This document shows positions 41,639 to 50,970 of a stretch of 64,000 nucleotides of DNA, one piece after another. Position 1 is the stretch's first letter; each line of letters starts with the position of its first letter. A program made the position numbers and the translations under genes. The notes beneath the pieces were generated by a model. The model searched no databases. It was not told where the DNA came from and saw only the letters and a list, made by a program, of their open reading frames with translations. This stretch comes from Glaciimonas sp. PAMC28666 (GTDB taxonomy: Bacteria > Pseudomonadota > Gammaproteobacteria > Burkholderiales > Burkholderiaceae_D), in contig NZ_CP070304.1 of NCBI RefSeq assembly GCF_016917355.1, positions 3,038,001 through 3,102,000 of the forward strand. Direction: 5' to 3'.

Positions 41639-42427
41639 ATGACAGCACTATCGCATTCAGCAACATTGACGACCTTCGCCACGTGGAAAGCACTTTTCCT
41701 GCGCGAGGCCGTCAATCGGCTGTCCTCGCGGCGAGCGGCGTGGGTGTGGATATTGTTCGAACCTCTATCGCATATTGTTTTTCTGATGTTCATGTTTACC
41801 GCCGTTCGGGTGCGAACGGTTAGCGGTATCGACGCCGGAATCTGGATCATGGTCGGCATGCTGGCATTTTTTGTGTTCAAGCGTACCTCAATGCAGAGCA
41901 TGCACGCTATCGGAGCAAATAAAGCTTTATTTTCCTATCGTCAGGTTAAGCCCGTAGATACCGTTTTAGTCAGAGCGGGATTGGAAGGATTTCTGATGAT
42001 GCTGGTAGTGGTCATTTTGTTGGCGGCAGCAGGATTGTTGGGTTTTCCAACCATCCCCGCGGACCCTCTGGCGGTATTGGTATCTCTGTTCGGATTGTGG
42101 CTGGCTGGCTTAGGTTTTGGTCTGGTGACGTCAGTGGCAATCGGACTCATTCGGGAGTTGGAAGTGCTCGTCGGGTTACTGATGATGCCGCTGTATTTTA
42201 TTTCAGGCGTCATGATTCCGATCGGTGCCATACCGCAACCGTATCGCGATTATCTGTTAATGAATCCGTTAGTGCATGGGGTGGAAGCAGCGCGCGCGGG
42301 ATTCGCTCCTTACTATCATGCCGCGCCAGAATTAAGTATGTCTTATCTCTACGGATTCGCCTTGACGACCATTTTTTCTGGCCTGGTTCTGCATCGGCGT
42401 TTTGCGCGAAAACTGGTGGCGCAATGA
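41639..42427 (+). CDS. kpsM: Capsule ABC transporter permease
   Basis: 262-residue ABC-2 type permease with six membrane helices, which with KpsT carries the finished capsule chain across the inner membrane. Family marks: LFLREAVNRLSSRRAAWVWI near the N-terminus, FEPLSHIVFLMFMF, and YFISGVMIPIGAIPQPYRDY followed by NPLVHGVEAAR. The ATG at 41639 was preferred to a TTG 11 codons upstream. Stop overlaps kpsT by four bases. It is the first gene of the capsule locus. Confidence 0.92.
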   Translation: MTALSHSATLTTFATWKALFLREAVNRLSSRRAAWVWILFEPLSHIVFLMFMFTAVRVRTVSGIDAGIWIMVGMLAFFVFKRTSMQSMHAIGANKALFSYRQVKPVDTVLVRAGLEGFLMMLVVVILLAAAGLLGFPTIPADPLAVLVSLFGLWLAGLGFGLVTSVAIGLIRELEVLVGLLMMPLYFISGVMIPIGAIPQPYRDYLLMNPLVHGVEAARAGFAPYYHAAPELSMSYLYGFALTTIFSGLVLHRRFARKLVAQ

Positions 42428-43089
42428 TAATTGTTGAAGATGTACACAAACGTTATCTCACCGAGCATGGACCGGGAAAATGGATTCTGCAAGGGGCCAC
42501 CTTTACGATTCCGGCGAAGGTGAATGTCGGGTTGGTAGGGCGCAACGGAGCAGGAAAATCCACCTTGTTGCGACTACTTGGCGGCACCGATACCCCAAAT
42601 CGCGGCCGTATTGAACGTCACTGTCGCGTGTCCTGGCCAATGGGGTTTGGGGGTGGTTTGCAAGGTTCGCTCACCGGTCGACAAAATGCCAAATTCGTTT
42701 GCCGTATTCACGGTCATGAACAGGATATGGCTGATCGTCTGGCTTTTATCCAAGACTTTGCGGAATTGGGATATTACTTCGATGCGCCGGTAAAAACTTA
42801 CTCGTCCGGTATGAAATCTCGCCTGCAGTTTGGCATGTCGATGGCATTCGACTTCGACGTGTATATCTCTGATGAAGTTACCGCCACGGGGGATGCGGCC
42901 TTCAGGCAAAAAGCGGCTTCAGCGTTCAAAGCCATCGCAAATCGCGCCGGTCTGATTATGGTGTCCCATGGTGAAAGTACGCTACGGCAATTTTGTAGCG
43001 CGGGCATCTGGCTGCACGAAGGAAAAGCCCATTGGTTCGACGATATTGATGACGCTTTAAGAAACTATAAAGAAAGTATTGCAGCATGA
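42424..43089 (+). CDS. kpsT: Capsule ABC transporter ATP-binding protein
   Basis: 221-residue ATPase of the capsule exporter. Walker A GLVGRNGAGKSTLLRLLGG (about residues 37-55), the signature in KTYSSGMKSRLQFGMSMA and Walker B VYISDEVTATGD. It is of KpsT/BexA size, without the O-antigen-type C-terminal carbohydrate-binding extension. The ATG at 42424 overlaps the kpsM stop, and its stop overlaps kpsE, so three genes are chained by ATGA overlaps. Confidence 0.94.
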   Translation: MIIVEDVHKRYLTEHGPGKWILQGATFTIPAKVNVGLVGRNGAGKSTLLRLLGGTDTPNRGRIERHCRVSWPMGFGGGLQGSLTGRQNAKFVCRIHGHEQDMADRLAFIQDFAELGYYFDAPVKTYSSGMKSRLQFGMSMAFDFDVYISDEVTATGDAAFRQKAASAFKAIANRAGLIMVSHGESTLRQFCSAGIWLHEGKAHWFDDIDDALRNYKESIAA

Positions 43090-44252
43090 TTCACCTAATT
43101 AAATCAAACCGGATAGCGTGCACTTTAAGCCGCGCCCGCTGTTGGACGCGCCGCATACTGGCTCCCGCAATATTCCGGCAGCGGGTCTGCTGTAGCGCGC
43201 TTGTGGCTTGCGTGCTGGCTGTGCTCTATTGGGGGTTAATCGCATCAGATCGTTATGTATCGGAAGCCCGCGTCATTATTCAGCGCACAGATCTGGGCGG
43301 CGGTCAGGCCATGGATTTCGGTTCTTTGCTGGCTGGCGCTGGCAATAATAACCGTGCTGATCAACTGCTATTACGGGACCAGTTGCTATCGATGGATATG
43401 TTGCAAAAGCTCGATAAAAAGCTGAATTTGCGTGCGCATTACAGCGCCGAACAACATGATCTGCTTTCACGCATGTGGTCAAGCGATCAGTCGCAAGAGG
43501 GTTTCTATCGTTATTACCGCGCCCACGTCAGTGTTGAACTCGATGATTATGCCGGTGTACTGGTAATCAAGGCGCAAGGTTACGACCCCAAAACCGCACA
43601 GGCTATTGCCGCCATGCTCATCAGCGAGGGCGAGCTTGGCATGAACAATATTTCTCACCTCATGGCGTTGGAACAGGTTGCATTTATAAAAAAACAGGTT
43701 GACCAGATGGCGCTGAGATTTCAGGATGCGCGCCTGGCAGTGCTGTCTTATCAAAATAGTAAAGGTTTGGCCTCGCCCCTTAGCACTGCAGAAAATGTCG
43801 TCGGCGCGATCAACAAACTTGACGCGCAGCGTACTGAAATGCAGGCCCGTCGTCGCGCTTTACTGGGCTATCTGACCCCGCAGGCCCCGAATGTGATCGA
43901 ACTTGATCTGCAACTTGACGCTATTGAAAAACAGATTGTGCAAGAGCAGGCGCGTTTAACGGCACCGAATGGAAAAATGCTTAACAGCACGGTGGAAGAG
44001 TATCAACGCTTGGAAATGACCTCCATGTTTGCGCAAGACGTTTACAAGACCGGCCTGATTGCACTGGAAAAAGGCCAGGTGGAGGCGACGCGGGCGTTAA
44101 AAAAGGTCTCCATCCTACAAACGCCGACGCTACCGCAGCAGGCATTGGAACCGCGTCGTATTTATAACATTGTTGTATTCATTTTGATCGCCATGTTGAT
44201 CGCCGGTATTTTGTATCTGCTCGCCGCGATCATCCGTGATCATAAGGAATAA
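43086..44252 (+). CDS. kpsE: Capsule export inner membrane protein, KpsE/CtrB/BexC family
   Basis: 388-residue polysaccharide co-polymerase-type protein: a basic cytoplasmic N-terminus, one membrane segment (about residues 34-55), a large periplasmic domain with coiled coils, and a C-terminal membrane helix (IYNIVVFILIAMLIAGILYL, about 357-376). YVSEARVIIQRTDLGG and RDQLLSMDMLQKLDKKL are family features. It links the ABC transporter with the outer membrane channel. kpsD begins two bases after its stop. Confidence 0.92.
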   Translation: MIHLIKSNRIACTLSRARCWTRRILAPAIFRQRVCCSALVACVLAVLYWGLIASDRYVSEARVIIQRTDLGGGQAMDFGSLLAGAGNNNRADQLLLRDQLLSMDMLQKLDKKLNLRAHYSAEQHDLLSRMWSSDQSQEGFYRYYRAHVSVELDDYAGVLVIKAQGYDPKTAQAIAAMLISEGELGMNNISHLMALEQVAFIKKQVDQMALRFQDARLAVLSYQNSKGLASPLSTAENVVGAINKLDAQRTEMQARRRALLGYLTPQAPNVIELDLQLDAIEKQIVQEQARLTAPNGKMLNSTVEEYQRLEMTSMFAQDVYKTGLIALEKGQVEATRALKKVSILQTPTLPQQALEPRRIYNIVVFILIAMLIAGILYLLAAIIRDHKE

Positions 44253-44254
44253 TC

Positions 44255-46039
44255 ATGCGTCAACTATTTTTTATCCTCGTTCTTCTGGCCAGCTTTAGTG
44301 CTGACAGTTTTGCCGTCAATGCGCCGACCGAAAGCGTCAGGCCCAATGCTGCACTGTCCAATTCGGGTGCAGCTTCAAAGGGTTTATCGCCTGGATTATT
44401 TGCGAGCGCCGGACAACAGAAAAAAAATGCCGCATCTGGTTACGGCGACGCCCGTCGTGAACGCCAGCAATCGTCTGCTGTCCTGCCTGAATTATCTTCG
44501 CAGTCCGATTATTCGCTTAACGCGAACAGCGATGCCTTCGGTGCGCAGCTGTTTACCGGAACCTTTGCACGCTCAGGTAATACGCAATTTAATCCTGATT
44601 ACCTTATTGCCAGCGGCGACCGGGTACAGGTGCGTTTGTGGGGTGGTTTTACATTCGATAACGTCTTGAGTATCGACCCGCAAGGAAATATTTTTTTGCC
44701 TCAGGTCGGTCCCATAAGGCTGATGGGTATCAGTAATAAGGATTTGCAAAAAGTCGTCGAAGCCGCAGTAAGCAAGATATTTCGGGCCAATGTATTCAGC
44801 TATACCAGTCTCGCTGATGCGCAGCCGGTCCGTGTATTTGTTGGCGGCTACGTCAATCGCCCGGGCTTGTATAACGGCACCAGTATGGACAGTTTGCTGC
44901 ATTACCTGGATCAGGCTGGCGGGATTGATCCCGAGCGTGGAAGTTTTTTGAACGTACAAATCAAGCGCGGCGAACAAGTGCGTGCCAGCGTTAGTTTGTA
45001 TGACTTTTTGTTGCAGGGAAGGATTCCACTCCTCCAGCTGGCAGACGGCGATGTCATCTTCATTTCACCACGTCAACATACGACGCGGGTAACCGGTTTG
45101 GCAGAAAGTACAAAGCGCTTTGAGTTTCAGGGTGCCACTCTAACTATTCGGGGACTTTCGCTAATGGCCAAGCCGTCCGCGCAAGCGACGCATGTTCGGG
45201 TCGTGCGCAATACCGGTACGGTAAAAAACATTGATTACTATCCCCTCGCCGAAGCGGATGAAATCCAGATTTGGAATGGCGACGAAGTCGAGTATATAGC
45301 GGACAAAAAGCCGGGCACCATCACCGTGCGGGTTGAAGGCGAGCATCAGAGCGCACAGGAATACGTGCTGCCCTACGGTGTTCGCATGGCCTCCTTGCTA
45401 AAGAAAATTCAATATTCTGAACGGTCTGATAAAGACAATTTACAACTCTTTCGACTCGGTGTGAAAGAGCGTCAAAAGCGCATGTTACAGGTTTCACTCA
45501 GAAGCCTCGAAACGGCCGCTTTAACGGCGCGCTCCGGCACCAGCGATGAGGCCCGTCTACGTAAAGAAGAAGCAGAACTGATATTGCAATGGGTGGAGCG
45601 TGCCAAAAAGATTGAGCCGTCCGGTCAGGTGGTGATTGCCCAGGCGGCCAGTCGCGACGATCTGCTGTTGGAAAATGGCGACATTTTGCGCATACCAACC
45701 AAAGATGGTCTTGTGCTGATTAGCGGTGAGGTGTTATTTCCAAACGCAATCGCTTACGACGAATCGCTACGGCTTAACGACTACGTCGAACGTGCAGGCG
45801 GTTACACGCAAAACGCGGATGCCGCACGCCTGATCGTGGCGCGGCGGGATGGAAGTTTTGTTGAGGCAGGCGCAAAAAAAGGATTTTTCGGTTTTGGCAC
45901 CAGCGACATCAAGCTTCGGTCTGGCGATGAAATTTTGGTCCTGCCAAAGATCGATGTGAAGACCCGGCAGGTTTGGAAAGACTTGACACAAATCATATTT
46001 CAATTGGCAGTGAGTGCCAAGGTGGTGCTGGGTATATGA
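44255..46039 (+). CDS. kpsD: Capsule polysaccharide export outer membrane protein
   Basis: 594-residue OPX-family translocation protein. Signal peptide MRQLFFILVLLASFSADSFA; the Poly_export (PES) domain begins at LIASGDRVQVRLWGGF (about residue 112) with LSIDPQGNIFLPQVGPIRLMG, followed by several SLBB segments (RVFVGGYVNRPGLYNG, ITVRVEGEHQSAQEYVLP, VLISGEVLFPNAIAYDE). It ends in a hydrophobic helix (IIFQLAVSAKVVLGI). Larger than Wza (about 380) and close to KpsD (about 560), so the KpsD-type assignment is reasonable. Confidence 0.9.
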   Translation: MRQLFFILVLLASFSADSFAVNAPTESVRPNAALSNSGAASKGLSPGLFASAGQQKKNAASGYGDARRERQQSSAVLPELSSQSDYSLNANSDAFGAQLFTGTFARSGNTQFNPDYLIASGDRVQVRLWGGFTFDNVLSIDPQGNIFLPQVGPIRLMGISNKDLQKVVEAAVSKIFRANVFSYTSLADAQPVRVFVGGYVNRPGLYNGTSMDSLLHYLDQAGGIDPERGSFLNVQIKRGEQVRASVSLYDFLLQGRIPLLQLADGDVIFISPRQHTTRVTGLAESTKRFEFQGATLTIRGLSLMAKPSAQATHVRVVRNTGTVKNIDYYPLAEADEIQIWNGDEVEYIADKKPGTITVRVEGEHQSAQEYVLPYGVRMASLLKKIQYSERSDKDNLQLFRLGVKERQKRMLQVSLRSLETAALTARSGTSDEARLRKEEAELILQWVERAKKIEPSGQVVIAQAASRDDLLLENGDILRIPTKDGLVLISGEVLFPNAIAYDESLRLNDYVERAGGYTQNADAARLIVARRDGSFVEAGAKKGFFGFGTSDIKLRSGDEILVLPKIDVKTRQVWKDLTQIIFQLAVSAKVVLGI

Positions 46040-46146
46040 GTATTTTATAGCTTTCCTACCCCCATGCGGTCAATCGGTTTTCATGACTGGAGCTGCACAC
46101 GAAATGAACAAATATTTGATTTGATAAATCGAAGGAACACCTAATT

Positions 46147-47178
46147 ATGCGTAAGCAAGTTTATTTAATTAATCACGTGATGTCTAAAGATATCGAAAGT
46201 GAAATATTCTCGGCCATTTTGCAATACTTTAAAAAGTACAGCCCGCCCTGGATCGTTTATGTTGTTTCAATCGAACCTATTGAGGGTGCCGATGTATACC
46301 ATTATCACCGGCCTCACCTGGAAACCAAGCTCGCGCAGCCGACTGTCTGCACGGTGCATCATGATCTGGATGATCCCGACATCTGGCATGCACGGCAACG
46401 ATTCTTGCCGCGCTATGCCGAGGCTGCAGCTGTCGTTTGTTTGAATAAGACCCAACGCGAAATACTCATTGATGAGGGTATTTCAGACGATAAGCTCTAT
46501 GTGGTGCCGCACGGGTACAACGACAAAATGCTTCACCTGAAGAGTGGATATGGCCGCGATATTTCCAAGGTAACGATTGGTATTGCTTCGCGTCGTTATG
46601 GCAGGCGTGTCAAGGGTGAGGCCTATCTTCATGAATTGGTAAAACGCCTCGATCCGGATGCATTTAAATTTATATTGGTGGGCCAGGATCGCAGTTTGGA
46701 TGCCGCAGATTTTCGCCAGCTAGGATTTGAAGTTGACGTATTTGAGCGACTTCCCTATCGTGTGTTTCAAAGCTTCTATGAAAAAATTGACCTACTACTT
46801 ATGTGTAGCAGTCATGAGGGCGGCCCAGCGAACATACCCGAAGCCTTAAGTACCGGTACCCCTCTGTTTTCTTCTGCGGTCGGGATGGCGAAGGACTTTG
46901 TAAGACACGGGCAGAATGGAATTGTTCTTACAATGAATGCCGAAATTGACGCTCTTGAAATAACGAAAGTTTGCGTCACCGATGCCGCGTTGCTGCGTCA
47001 ATTAAGTGAAACTTGTGCGAGCGAGGCGTCCACTATTCTAACCTGGAAGAAATCAGTTGAGGGTAACGTCGTCGTCTACTCGCAAATCCTCGGTATGGAT
47101 CTTTTTTCGGCACCGGCACAGGTATGTGAAAAGACGAACGAACCGATCGACAATAACAACGTTATGGCAGTAGCATGA
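46147..47178 (+). CDS. Glycosyltransferase, GT4-like, capsule-specific
   Basis: 343-residue cytoplasmic glycosyltransferase with a GT-B fold. The donor-binding EX7E-like motif is in CSSHEGGPANIPEALSTGTP (about residues 220-240); KLYVVPHGYNDKM is the hinge region. The acceptor and donor cannot be deduced. It precedes an unknown gene with a four-base overlap and, with it, forms the strain-specific part of the capsule locus. It looks AT-richer than the flanking kps genes, as expected of exchangeable serotype DNA. Confidence 0.82.
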   Translation: MRKQVYLINHVMSKDIESEIFSAILQYFKKYSPPWIVYVVSIEPIEGADVYHYHRPHLETKLAQPTVCTVHHDLDDPDIWHARQRFLPRYAEAAAVVCLNKTQREILIDEGISDDKLYVVPHGYNDKMLHLKSGYGRDISKVTIGIASRRYGRRVKGEAYLHELVKRLDPDAFKFILVGQDRSLDAADFRQLGFEVDVFERLPYRVFQSFYEKIDLLLMCSSHEGGPANIPEALSTGTPLFSSAVGMAKDFVRHGQNGIVLTMNAEIDALEITKVCVTDAALLRQLSETCASEASTILTWKKSVEGNVVVYSQILGMDLFSAPAQVCEKTNEPIDNNNVMAVA

Positions 47179-48794
47179 ATCAAAAAATTTCAATACTCAT
47201 TCCGGATAATTTGCATATCAACCAAAAGAATTTTTCTTCTTTTTTCAAGTTTGTCGCAAAGTCTGGTGCTTCCACCCATTTCGAAAAAAATCGTAGAGAT
47301 TGGATTGATACCTATGGAAATTACGATTCTAAATCAGACGTCCTGTACGAACGTTGTCGGATCCTTGCGCGACTTACACCGGATTTTCTTTATGAGCACT
47401 CTGTCAAAGGCGTGAATTTATTCAAAATTGCGCGGGCTGAGATATTGTCACGGTCATCCGTTACGTCGGACTGGTATGCAAGCCCGTATCCTTCCAGCAG
47501 TCGGGGGATCTTTGATAAGCTTTATAAAATAAATAAAACGCTCTTGATGCAAAATCTGGCTGCTGCATGGGATTGGCTTGAATTCTGGTCCCGGCAACTT
47601 GCTGACTTGCCAGGTTTTACTCATTGCTGCGTATTTTCTGGCTCCCTCATTTACCAGCGATCTTTGATCGAGTTGCTCAAGTTTACGCCAACGCGCGTGT
47701 TATTAATGGAAAGTTTCCTTACGGGAAATGACTATTACTGCGAAGAAAAGTATGAACCGATTTCAAACAACTGCAACATTCGACACAAGGCCGTATTTTC
47801 GTCGTTAGCACCAACACCGGATGGTGATATGTATGATAAAGAGCGAATGCAGGCAATCAATAAGTTGATTCAGGCTAAAAACAAGAACGTTAAACAGCCG
47901 GAGTCAGGCGAAGCAATCAAGTTTTTGAAACCAGATCTTCCCATAGTCTGCATTTTCGGTCAGGTAGTGAATGACTTCTCGTTGCTGGAATATCGGCAAA
48001 CGGGACTGGCCTCTATTCCGTTCTACGAAGAACTTATTCGTAGTTTGGTGGCCGTCGGCTTTAACGTAGTCTTTAAAGCGCATCCCTGGGAACAGAAAAA
48101 AAATAATGTCCGAGGACCACTCACTGGAAACGCGATCAAGTTATTTGTGGGTACTTTGCCGGACGCGCTACAGTCTCAGGTTGTAGTGGTAGAAGACTAT
48201 CCAATCAGCGAGTTATTCAATATTTCTTCGTGGGCAGTTGGCTTGAATTCACAAAGTCTTCTGGAAGCAGCGTTTGCCGGGTTTAAGCCGGTACAGTTCG
48301 GCGACGCTTTTTTTGGTGGCAAAGGATTTACCCACGATTATTCCCTGGATAAGGTCGCCGAGTTTGTCGAGGACGCGAAATCTGGACGGATAGGCGGATC
48401 GCTTTCTTTGACCGACTTTATGCGCTATGAAGATTTTCTTATTAGATTGCTACAAAAACAGCTCGTGTCTATCCATGATTCGGGTGTTAATCGATTAGCA
48501 AAGGTCTTCGAGATACCTTTTGTGATCGCTCTCGCGAAAAATGCTTCCTCAAATCTAGTATCTTCTCAATCGATCGCTTCTCCAAAACGTGTGGTGATGA
48601 AAGCTAATTCGGAAATAGCTAATAAACTAATTCTCTCGTCAGGAGTACCATACCCTGCCGGCCGACCAGTTAATAATGCGACGAGCAAGAAGGGGATCAT
48701 TAGAAAGAAGCTAAGGAAACTAAAAGTAAATCCGAGAAAGTTTTTTGCTGATGCCCGGCATCCCGGAATTCGGGTATTGCGCCATCTTTTTTGA
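47175..48794 (+). CDS. Putative capsular polysaccharide synthesis protein
   Basis: 539-residue protein not matched to a named enzyme. Part of the centre (VCIFGQVVNDFSLLEYRQTG, then NVVFKAHPWEQKK, and NISSWAVGLNSQSLLEAAFA) resembles the nucleotide-sugar site of KpsC/KpsS-like and capsule synthesis GT-B proteins (compare KTHPE and TSTMGFEALL in KpsC here), so a glycosyltransferase is likely. The C-terminal 35 residues are a basic tail (KKLRKLKVNPRKFFADARHP) like those ending many capsule transferases, perhaps a membrane-binding element. AT-rich codon use. The start overlaps the previous gene (ATGA). Confidence 0.6.
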   Translation: MNQKISILIPDNLHINQKNFSSFFKFVAKSGASTHFEKNRRDWIDTYGNYDSKSDVLYERCRILARLTPDFLYEHSVKGVNLFKIARAEILSRSSVTSDWYASPYPSSSRGIFDKLYKINKTLLMQNLAAAWDWLEFWSRQLADLPGFTHCCVFSGSLIYQRSLIELLKFTPTRVLLMESFLTGNDYYCEEKYEPISNNCNIRHKAVFSSLAPTPDGDMYDKERMQAINKLIQAKNKNVKQPESGEAIKFLKPDLPIVCIFGQVVNDFSLLEYRQTGLASIPFYEELIRSLVAVGFNVVFKAHPWEQKKNNVRGPLTGNAIKLFVGTLPDALQSQVVVVEDYPISELFNISSWAVGLNSQSLLEAAFAGFKPVQFGDAFFGGKGFTHDYSLDKVAEFVEDAKSGRIGGSLSLTDFMRYEDFLIRLLQKQLVSIHDSGVNRLAKVFEIPFVIALAKNASSNLVSSQSIASPKRVVMKANSEIANKLILSSGVPYPAGRPVNNATSKKGIIRKKLRKLKVNPRKFFADARHPGIRVLRHLF

Positions 48795-48868
48795 TTTTCC
48801 GATGTGTTTGGAGTGACGCCGATCTGTGAAAGAGTGTACAAGTATTCCAGCAATGCGACAATGATTGA

Positions 48869-49782
<914 letters not shown>

Positions 49783-49820
49783 CCAGCGATTCTGAAGTTT
49801 AACCACGAGAATAAATTGTT

Positions 49821-50600
49821 TTGAATGATTCAACGACAAGCCGTCTAGCCATCGTGATTCCTGCCCGGTACGGATCTACCCGACTACCGGGCAAGCCACT
49901 TGCCGAGATTCGGGGCAAGCCGATGGTGCAACATGTGTATGAGCGAGCGCTGCGAGTGCCACAAGCATCAGTGGTAGTGGTTGCCACCGATGATATTCGG
50001 GTTGCCAACGCCGTGCATGCGTTCGGTGGAGTGTGCCTCATGACTTCAGCGGATCATCCTTCGGGCACAGACCGTCTGACCGAAGTGATGCGTCATATCG
50101 AGGCCGATATATATATTAATTTGCAGGGCGATGAGCCGATGGTAAGGCCCGCCGACATCGAGAAGCTGGCGGCCGGGATGCGGGCTGACAGTGCGGTGCA
50201 AATAGGTACGCTGTGCCACATGATTTCCGCGCAAGAGGCCAAAAATCCTCATGCTGTGAAAGTGGTGCTCGCAAATAATGGTGACGCGCTTTATTTCAGC
50301 CGCGCACCTATTCCCTATTCACGCGATGTTGATGATGATGGTGATAGTGATGGTAGTGGTCATCAAACAGCCCGCTATCTGAAACACGTCGGTGTGTACG
50401 CTTACCGCCGTGAGGTGCTGGCGACCTATGCAGGTCTGCCGCAGCCGATGATTGAACAGGCTGAAAAGTTGGAACAGTTACGCCTGATGGCAGCAGGCTT
50501 GCGAATTCGTGTCTTTGAGATTGCGCCAACCGGACCCGGTGTGGACACTCCCGAATGTCTGGCGCGAGTGCGCGATCTGATGGAGCGGGAGGACGCCTGA
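49821..50600 (+). CDS. kdsB: 3-deoxy-manno-octulosonate (CMP-Kdo) cytidylyltransferase
   Basis: 259-residue enzyme that activates Kdo as CMP-Kdo, the donor for KpsC and KpsS. Marks: VIPARYGSTRLPGKPLAEI, GKPMVQHVYERAL, INLQGDEPMV and KHVGVYAYRREVL. No in-frame ATG fits; a TTG at 49821 is the likely start, four codons before the conserved region widens. A hydrophilic insert of about 13 residues (DVDDDGDSDGSGH) after IPYSR, encoded by GAT/GGT/AGT repeats, is longer than the usual loop. Capsule-linked copy, with kdsA and kdsD. Confidence 0.92.
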   Translation: MNDSTTSRLAIVIPARYGSTRLPGKPLAEIRGKPMVQHVYERALRVPQASVVVVATDDIRVANAVHAFGGVCLMTSADHPSGTDRLTEVMRHIEADIYINLQGDEPMVRPADIEKLAAGMRADSAVQIGTLCHMISAQEAKNPHAVKVVLANNGDALYFSRAPIPYSRDVDDDGDSDGSGHQTARYLKHVGVYAYRREVLATYAGLPQPMIEQAEKLEQLRLMAAGLRIRVFEIAPTGPGVDTPECLARVRDLMEREDA

Positions 50601-50723
50601 ACGCCTGCTTGCGTTAGTGCAGAGATTTAATGTTGGAATGGGGTAACGTATCCAGGCGGTGTAAGCCTGATGTCAAGATATTTCCTGTCGATGCCTGTTG
50701 CGCAGGGTGTCCGAATCCAATGT

Positions 50724-50774
50724 CCGCCGAGTGATGAGCGCTCGGGCGGCGTCTATGGCGGTGGAAGCCGCCAT
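50724..50774 (+). other. Pair of stable GC-rich hairpins, candidate structured RNA
   Basis: CCGCCGAG (50724-50731) pairs with CTC-g-GGCGG (50741-50749); directly after, ATGGCGG (50755-50761) and CCGCCAT (50768-50774) form a perfect 7-bp stem with loop TGGAAG. With the terminator 100 bases on, this could be a small RNA or a long 3' untranslated region of kdsB. Confidence 0.4.
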
Positions 50775-50873
50775 TATCGTCAATAAACCTCTTGAGGTGC
50801 TGACGACCACGCTTTTCTTAAGCGAGGTCGATGCTGCTGCATTTGTATCGCGGCATTCACCGTCACGCCTTTT

Positions 50874-50912
50874 AGCATTGCTGCATGCCTTTTGGCTGCG
50901 ATGCTTTTTTTA
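50874..50912 (+). terminator. Rho-independent terminator between kdsB and kdsD
   Basis: AGCATTGC (50874-50881) pairs with GCGATGCT (50898-50905, one wobble), with GC-rich inner pairs and a run of seven T. It would end the kpsM-kdsB transcript or a small RNA, implying a separate promoter for kdsD-kpsC-kpsS. Confidence 0.65.
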
Positions 50913-50970
50913 ATACCGTAGTAGATCTTGAAACACCTGTCAAATCCTGAAATACCTATCGAAAGAACAT

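Larger units (their letters stand above)
50601..50970. other. Intergenic region between kdsB and kdsD with structured segment
   Basis: 370 bases, unusually long for the inside of a compact operon. It holds two stable hairpins (50724-50749 and 50755-50774) and a terminator (50874-50912). A 71-codon open frame lies here but shows no family resemblance and starts with TTG. Confidence 0.55.

Noticed and set aside
41506-41641. 44-codon open stretch before kpsM, reading LPQESALDTFAHKY and onward
   Set aside because: It looks protein-like but has no start codon until a late ATG at about 41589 and no identified homologue; kept only as a possible remnant.
50698-50913. 71-codon frame between kdsB and kdsD
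   Set aside because: TTG start, no ribosome site, ends in the T-run of a terminator and covers two strong hairpins, so structured RNA explains it better.
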